NCBI RefSeq assembly: GCF_002887735.1
Contig: NZ_PKQP01000003.1
Coordinates: 372,001 to 436,000 of the forward strand
Reading direction: 5' to 3'
DNA length: 64,000 bases
Source of the DNA: Stenotrophomonas bentonitica
GTDB lineage: Bacteria > Pseudomonadota > Gammaproteobacteria > Xanthomonadales > Xanthomonadaceae
In this document: one piece after another, positions 59,198-64,000 of the stretch
How the letters are laid out: every line of letters begins with the position of its first letter
Position numbering within the stretch: the stretch's first letter is position 1
Notes under the pieces: model-generated
What the model saw: only the letters and a program-made list of their open reading frames with translations
Databases searched by the model: none
What the model was told of the DNA's origin: nothing
Position numbers and translations under genes: made by a program

Positions 59198-62100
59198 TTA
59201 CTTCTCCCGCCGCCAGTTCAGCGACCCACGGTTCTCCACCGTGCTCGATTCCAGCTCCACATCGAAGCCACGCCGCAGCAGGTACTTCAGCGTCAGTACC
59301 GAACCACTGCCGACCAGCGAGACGCCGTAGCCGATGTAGAGCTTGGGCGAGATGTACTTGCCGAAGCCGATCACCGAGCCGCCCAGCGCGCGCGACTGGC
59401 TCACGCCGGCATCGTCCAGGCCGAGCTTGGCCCCCAGCTGGGAAGCGAGCAGGCCACTGCCGGCCGACAGCGCCGCCGAGGCCGCGTTGACCTGCTGGGC
59501 CTGGTCGCTGCTGGCACCGGTGAGGCTGCGGCCCAGCACCAGGTAGGCCAGTGCTTCGGACTGCGACATGGCCGGGTCCGACCACACGTCCACGCGCGGC
59601 GACTGCGCCCGCCCGGTTACATCGATACCGGCAGTGATGTCGCCGACGGTGCGCTGGGCACGGATGTTGATGCGCGGATCGGAGACCGCGTTGTAGTTCC
59701 AGTTCAAGTTGCCGCGGGTGATGGTCAGGTCCTGGCCGTAGGCCTTGTAGCGGCCACTGACTTCGAGCCCGCCGTTGGCGGTCATCTCGCGTCCGGGGCG
59801 CGCCCACACCTGCATCTTGCCGGTCAGCGCGCCCTTCAACCCGAACCCGGCCATCTTGACCTGGTCGCCCAGGCTGACGGTCAGGTCCATGTCCAGCGGC
59901 GAACTGGGGCCCTCTTCCGGATCGACCGGGTCCAGCACCACCACGTCTTCGGAGACCGAGGTACCGCGATCCAGGCGCTCCAGGTCCAGGTCTGCTTCGG
60001 GCACATGCACCGTGCCGCGCAGCTGCATCGCGCTGCCGGCCAGGGTGAAGTCCAGGTTGGGGTTGGCCACCACGCGCAGTTCGCTGGTATTGGCCAGCAG
60101 CACGTTCTCGCCGTGGATATGCAGCTGCAGCGGCTGCGCGTCACCGAACCAGGACAGCCCGCCGTCGACGTACAGCGTGCCCTTGCCGGAGTTGGCCTGG
60201 GCGGTGATCTTGGCCGAGCCATCCGGCTGCGCGGTGAAGCTGCCCTTGCCTTCGGCGAAGGTCAGGCCCAGCGCGGGGAACTCGCCATTGAACTTGCTCA
60301 ACGTGGCTTCGCCCCCCAGCGAGGGCGTGCCACGGGTACCGCGCAGGCTGACGTGGCCTTCGATCAGCCCGGTCGGGCGCACGATGTCCGGGGAGAACAG
60401 TTCGAGCCAGTACAGGCGCGCGATGTTCATGTAGAGCTCGCCGGTCAGCGGTGCGTTGGCATCCCAGCCGGTCTGCACCTTGGCATCCACGAAGCCATCG
60501 CCCTGGAAGCCGACACCGAGCTTGGCGTTGATCTGCTGCGGGGTCATCTCCAGGTTCACCGAGAACTGGTCGTAGCGCACCAGCTCGCCACGCGCGTTGT
60601 CGCCCAAGCGTACCCCGCCTTCGCGCGAGGTGACCGAGGCACTGCCTTCCCACGCGTTGCCGCGCGGGCGGATGCGCCCGTCCAGATTCACTTCACCGCG
60701 CATGAAGATGCGGCGGCCGGACTGCGGCGGCAGCCAGGGCTGCACCAGCGCCAGCGGCAATGCATCGCCACGTACGAGCAGGCCTTCGCGCGGCCAGTTC
60801 GCGCTGGCGCACAGCGCACCACCGGTGGCCGCCCCCAGGCAGGCATCGCTCAGGGTGACGTTGCTGCCCTGCACGCTGAAGGTGGCCGGTGCACGCAGGC
60901 TCCAGGCATCGCCCTTCATCGGTGCGATGCGCAGCGCGGTCAGGTCACCGCGCCAGGCTTGGCCCTGCTGGCGCACACCGCCCTGCAGCGCAACGGCACC
61001 AAGTTCGTTTTTCGTCTGCGCATCCACGCGCAGGTTTGACAGGCTGCCGCGCGCATCCACGTTGAGCGTGTCCAGCAGCATGCCCACCTGCAGCTTGCTG
61101 CCCTGCACCGCCAGCGTGCCGCTGTCGCCCTGCCATGGTAGGCGGCCCTTGATGCTGATCGCCTCGGCGCTCCAGTCGTCCCAGCGCAGGCCACTACCGA
61201 CCAGATCGGCGGTGATGTCCGGTGCGGTACGGGCGCCCTTGATCAGCACGTGGCCGCGCAGGCTGCCGGTGCTGTTGGGCAACAGGTCCGCCAGCTGCAC
61301 CGGTTCCAGCTGTGCATCGATATCCAGGCGGTCACCGACCGAGCCCTTGGCGGTCAGGCGGCTGTTGCCCAGCGCGAGCCTGAGGTTGCCCTCGCCCTGC
61401 TCGCCGCGCAGGGCGAACCTGCCCTGTGCATCCAGCGCGCGCTTGCGCAGCGTGCCCTTGATGCCAGGTACATCGACGGTGGCTTCGTAGCTGCCGGCGG
61501 TACCGGCCGGACTGCCGGCGGGCGGCGGCAACTGGCGGCCCTTCGATGCAAACGAACCGGACAGTTTGCCGTCCCAGCCCGGCGCGAAGTAACCCGGATC
61601 GAAGCCGGCCAGTTTGGCGGCGACGTCCCAATCCAGCTGCGGTGCCCAGGCGACCTGGCCGGTTACATCCAGCGAGCCGCCCGGCGTGCTGGCCTGCAGC
61701 TGCTTGATCACGGCGGCCTGGTCGTTGCCGCGCACGTCGAACGTCAGGTCGGCGACCTGTTTCTCGCGCTCAACCGAGGCACGGCCAACCGCCGCCCAGG
61801 CCTTCAGCGTGCCGGCCAGGCCCATGCGCGCTTCCTTGAGCGTCACCGGCACCGGCGCAGCGGCGCCCGGGGTGGTGGTATCGGCGGCGGGCACGAAGGT
61901 CAGGTCGTTGGCGACGACGGAGAACCGCAGGCTCGCGTTTTCCTTGTCGGTGAAATCCGCGATGCCTTCCAGCCGCGCCTGGCCACCGAAGCCCTTCACC
62001 TGCAGCGGCGCCACGGTCAGCACCTGGTCGGCCAGGCCGACCTTGGAGGGCGCCAGTTCCACCGCGATGTCGCCCTGCTTGAAGCTGCCCTGCAGATTGG

Positions 62101-63043
62101 CCTGGCCGCCCTTGCCGTCGGCCTGCACATCCAGCGCCATCGGCGTGCTGGTGCTCGCGTCCATCCCCGGCACCAGCAGTGCCAGGTCGAGTTCCTTGCT
62201 GCGTGCGGTGAGTTTCCAGACCGGATCGGTGCGGCCATCAAAGACCAGGCTGGCCTGCAGCGGCGCCGGTGCGTTGCCGGCGATCGCCACTTCCATGTGC
62301 CCCAGGTCGCCGCGTGCGACCAGCCCCAGCCGCGCCGGGGTACGCCCGCGCGGGGCCGGCATCAGCGCGCCGATGGTGATGTCGGTGTCGTAATCGCTGC
62401 GCGGCAGATAACGGCCGTCCACGCGGAAATCGCCCATGTCGCTGTCGACCTTGAGCTGGGTCGCGCGGAATTCGCCATTGGCGATCTCCACGCCACCGCG
62501 CACCTTGGCGATGTCGATCAGCGGCTGCTGCGCCTGGGTGATGCGGAAGCCATCGATGATGACCGTGTCGGCCTGGATCGCCAGGGGCATTTCGATCTGC
62601 GGCAGCGAGTCCGGCCAGGAGGGCAGCTCGAACGGCTCATCGCTCTTGGCCAGGTTCAGCGTCGCGTTCTTGATCTGCAGGGCATCGAGCTGCAGCTTGC
62701 GACCCAGCAGGGGGCGGATGTCCGGATCCAGATAGGCGCGCTCGGCGGTGAAATGGATATCGTCGTAGCGGAAGTCCAGATCGTGCAGCACCAGCGGCCC
62801 GGCGACGGGACCATCCACCTTGCTCCACGTCAGCGACGCGCCGACCGGCAAGCGCGCGACCACCTGCGCCAGCAGCACATCGCGGCCGGCCACGGTCTGC
62901 AGCAGCCAGTACACCAGCAGCAGCGCGAGCAGCACCAGGCCGAGCACGGTGAAGCCGGACCACGCCCAGAAGCGGCGCCTGCGGTAGAAACGCACGCGCG
63001 GCGGCGGCGGGGTGGCGGGTGCGGAAGGCGTCGGCGTGCTCAC
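59198..63043 (-). CDS. tamB: translocation and assembly module subunit TamB
   Basis: A 1281-residue AsmA-like protein. One N-terminal membrane anchor (about residues 25-52) precedes a very long periplasmic beta-groove rich in repeated strands, and a conserved C-terminal DUF490 domain (from about residue 950: ITRGNLNWNYNAVSDPRINI, SEALAYLVLGRSL). It forms the envelope-spanning TamAB complex with TamA, used for outer-membrane protein assembly and phospholipid transport. The start is a GTG at 63043 whose GTGA overlaps the tamA stop, so the two are coupled. Confidence 0.95.
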   Translation of the reverse strand: MSTPTPSAPATPPPPRVRFYRRRRFWAWSGFTVLGLVLLALLLVYWLLQTVAGRDVLLAQVVARLPVGASLTWSKVDGPVAGPLVLHDLDFRYDDIHFTAERAYLDPDIRPLLGRKLQLDALQIKNATLNLAKSDEPFELPSWPDSLPQIEMPLAIQADTVIIDGFRITQAQQPLIDIAKVRGGVEIANGEFRATQLKVDSDMGDFRVDGRYLPRSDYDTDITIGALMPAPRGRTPARLGLVARGDLGHMEVAIAGNAPAPLQASLVFDGRTDPVWKLTARSKELDLALLVPGMDASTSTPMALDVQADGKGGQANLQGSFKQGDIAVELAPSKVGLADQVLTVAPLQVKGFGGQARLEGIADFTDKENASLRFSVVANDLTFVPAADTTTPGAAAPVPVTLKEARMGLAGTLKAWAAVGRASVEREKQVADLTFDVRGNDQAAVIKQLQASTPGGSLDVTGQVAWAPQLDWDVAAKLAGFDPGYFAPGWDGKLSGSFASKGRQLPPPAGSPAGTAGSYEATVDVPGIKGTLRKRALDAQGRFALRGEQGEGNLRLALGNSRLTAKGSVGDRLDIDAQLEPVQLADLLPNSTGSLRGHVLIKGARTAPDITADLVGSGLRWDDWSAEAISIKGRLPWQGDSGTLAVQGSKLQVGMLLDTLNVDARGSLSNLRVDAQTKNELGAVALQGGVRQQGQAWRGDLTALRIAPMKGDAWSLRAPATFSVQGSNVTLSDACLGAATGGALCASANWPREGLLVRGDALPLALVQPWLPPQSGRRIFMRGEVNLDGRIRPRGNAWEGSASVTSREGGVRLGDNARGELVRYDQFSVNLEMTPQQINAKLGVGFQGDGFVDAKVQTGWDANAPLTGELYMNIARLYWLELFSPDIVRPTGLIEGHVSLRGTRGTPSLGGEATLSKFNGEFPALGLTFAEGKGSFTAQPDGSAKITAQANSGKGTLYVDGGLSWFGDAQPLQLHIHGENVLLANTSELRVVANPNLDFTLAGSAMQLRGTVHVPEADLDLERLDRGTSVSEDVVVLDPVDPEEGPSSPLDMDLTVSLGDQVKMAGFGLKGALTGKMQVWARPGREMTANGGLEVSGRYKAYGQDLTITRGNLNWNYNAVSDPRINIRAQRTVGDITAGIDVTGRAQSPRVDVWSDPAMSQSEALAYLVLGRSLTGASSDQAQQVNAASAALSAGSGLLASQLGAKLGLDDAGVSQSRALGGSVIGFGKYISPKLYIGYGVSLVGSGSVLTLKYLLRRGFDVELESSTVENRGSLNWRREK

Positions 63044-64000
63044 AGGTCCGCTCCGATGTTCAGGTACAGCTGGAACTGCGAATCCGGGTTGTTCAGGCCG
63101 TGCGCGATATCCACGCGCACCGGGCCCACCGGCGATTTCCAGCGCACGCCGAAGCCCACGCCGGTGTGCAGGTCGATGGTGTTGTCGAACGCGCTGCCGG
63201 TATCGACGAACACCGCCGCGCCCCACGGCCCGCCCTTGAAGTAATGCTCATACTCGGCCGAGCCGACCACCAGGTTCTTCGCGCCGAGCGCGTACTTGTC
63301 CGGCGGTGCGGTGCGCGGGCCGACTTCGCGGAAGGCATACCCGCGGATGCTGCGGTCGCCACCGGCGAAGAAGCGCAGGCTCGGCGGCATCGCCACCAGG
63401 TCGCTGGTCCAGGTGGTGCCGCCTTCGCCGCGCAGGATCAGGCGGTCGGTGTCGCCGATCGGCACATACCAGCGCAGCACCATGTTGGCCTGCACGAAGC
63501 TGGTGTCCGAGCCGGCGCCTTCGATGCCGCCGCGCAGCGTCGCGCTGCCACTCAGGCCACGACGCGGGAACATTTCATCGTCAACGTTGACGTAGTCGGC
63601 CACCAGCTGCGGGTAGACCAGCGTGGAGGTGTTGTAGACCGCATCGGTGAACTCGGTGCCCGAAGCGTAACGCCAGCGCTCGCGCAGGGCGTTGATCGAG
63701 GCGATCGCGGTCCAGTACTCGTTGATCTCACCGCTGCGGCTGGCCGACAGCTTGAAGTTGCGGAGGTCGATGTAATCGGTCTGCTCGTCATACGCGCTGG
63801 CGGTGAACGCATACCAGCCATCGAGCCAGTTGAAGGCCGGAATGCGGTAGCTGGTGACCAGGCTCTTGCGCTTCTGCGCATAGTCGAGCTGGGTGTTCAT
63901 CTTGTGCCCGCGGCTGTTGAGGAAACGCCGCTCCAGACCGCCGCGCACACCGGCGCCACTCTCGCTGCCGTAGCTCAGGCCGGCCGTGTAGATCGTGCGC
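63040..64000 (-). CDS. tamA: outer-membrane protein TamA (partial, N-terminus outside window)
   Basis: The last 320 residues of a BamA-family (Omp85) protein: the beta-barrel with the conserved loop FFAGGDRSIRGYAFREVGPR, a variant of the VRGF/Y signature, and a terminal strand ending LNIGADL. The N-terminal POTRA domains lie beyond 64000. With TamB it links inner and outer membranes. The first complete codons at the window edge already read as barrel strands (TIYTAGLSYGSESGAGVRGG), so no start is visible. Confidence 0.94.
   Translation of the reverse strand, partial: RTIYTAGLSYGSESGAGVRGGLERRFLNSRGHKMNTQLDYAQKRKSLVTSYRIPAFNWLDGWYAFTASAYDEQTDYIDLRNFKLSASRSGEINEYWTAIASINALRERWRYASGTEFTDAVYNTSTLVYPQLVADYVNVDDEMFPRRGLSGSATLRGGIEGAGSDTSFVQANMVLRWYVPIGDTDRLILRGEGGTTWTSDLVAMPPSLRFFAGGDRSIRGYAFREVGPRTAPPDKYALGAKNLVVGSAEYEHYFKGGPWGAAVFVDTGSAFDNTIDLHTGVGFGVRWKSPVGPVRVDIAHGLNNPDSQFQLYLNIGADL

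Overview
The window looks like a chromosomal segment of a Stenotrophomonas-type gammaproteobacterium (Xanthomonadaceae). The supporting signs are high GC, proteins of xanthomonad type, about twenty GTAG-headed palindromes of the REP (SMAG) kind described for Stenotrophomonas, an sX13-like small RNA downstream of polA, and the edge of an aryl-polyene/xanthomonadin-type pigment locus. No prophage, transposase, CRISPR array, rRNA or tRNA gene was seen. The parAB/rsmG group suggests that the replication origin is not far away.

Layout. 1-3123: end of a pigment cluster with two acyl carrier proteins, an acyltransferase, a ketosynthase-like chain-length factor and a divergent chorismatase (xanB2). 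3316-5728: cyanide-insensitive-type quinol oxidase cydAB. 5827-5948: a long inverted repeat. 6048-12118: secreted prolyl oligopeptidase-family peptidase, Nudix hydrolase, membrane protein, Cys-rich Sel1-like exported protein and hemF. 12181-16651: DUF421 protein, sX13-like sRNA, polA and two small genes. 16652-20864: universal stress protein, acetyltransferase, ThuA-like protein, a phosphatase-like protein and a lower-GC orphan gene. 20932-26591: uvrD, an FAD protein, cardiolipin synthase, rpmG and rpmB. 26912-34129: a UGT-type glycosyltransferase and a czcCBA divalent-metal efflux operon with a CzcI-like protein. 34230-41405: DUF885 protein, a LAB_N/GT2/epimerase surface-sugar group, a Cdd1-like protein, parB, parA and rsmG. 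41523-45985: phosphopantetheinyl transferase, GlsB/YeaQ protein, xth, two small unknowns and an aldehyde dehydrogenase. 46165-56872: an acetate/carboxylate module (MHS transporter, DcaP porin, acs, CrbR and CrbS) interrupted by mntP with a yybP-ykoY manganese riboswitch. 56951-64000: S46 dipeptidyl-peptidase and tamB/tamA (tamA runs off the window).

How the parts fit. The CrbS/CrbR pair flanks mntP next to acs; the same pair controls acs in Vibrio and Pseudomonas, and the porin and transporter opposite acs would bring carboxylates into the cell. The phosphopantetheinyl transferase at 41523 could activate the pigment acyl carrier proteins at the left edge. The xanB2 product would supply hydroxybenzoate for pigment and possibly ubiquinone. 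TamA and TamB form the usual envelope assembly or lipid-transport pair. The REP palindromes sit at gene ends and probably act as transcript ends or RNA stabilisers. Starts were chosen from ribosome-binding sites, signal peptides and family lengths; many antisense ORFs in this GC-rich DNA were discarded as shadows.
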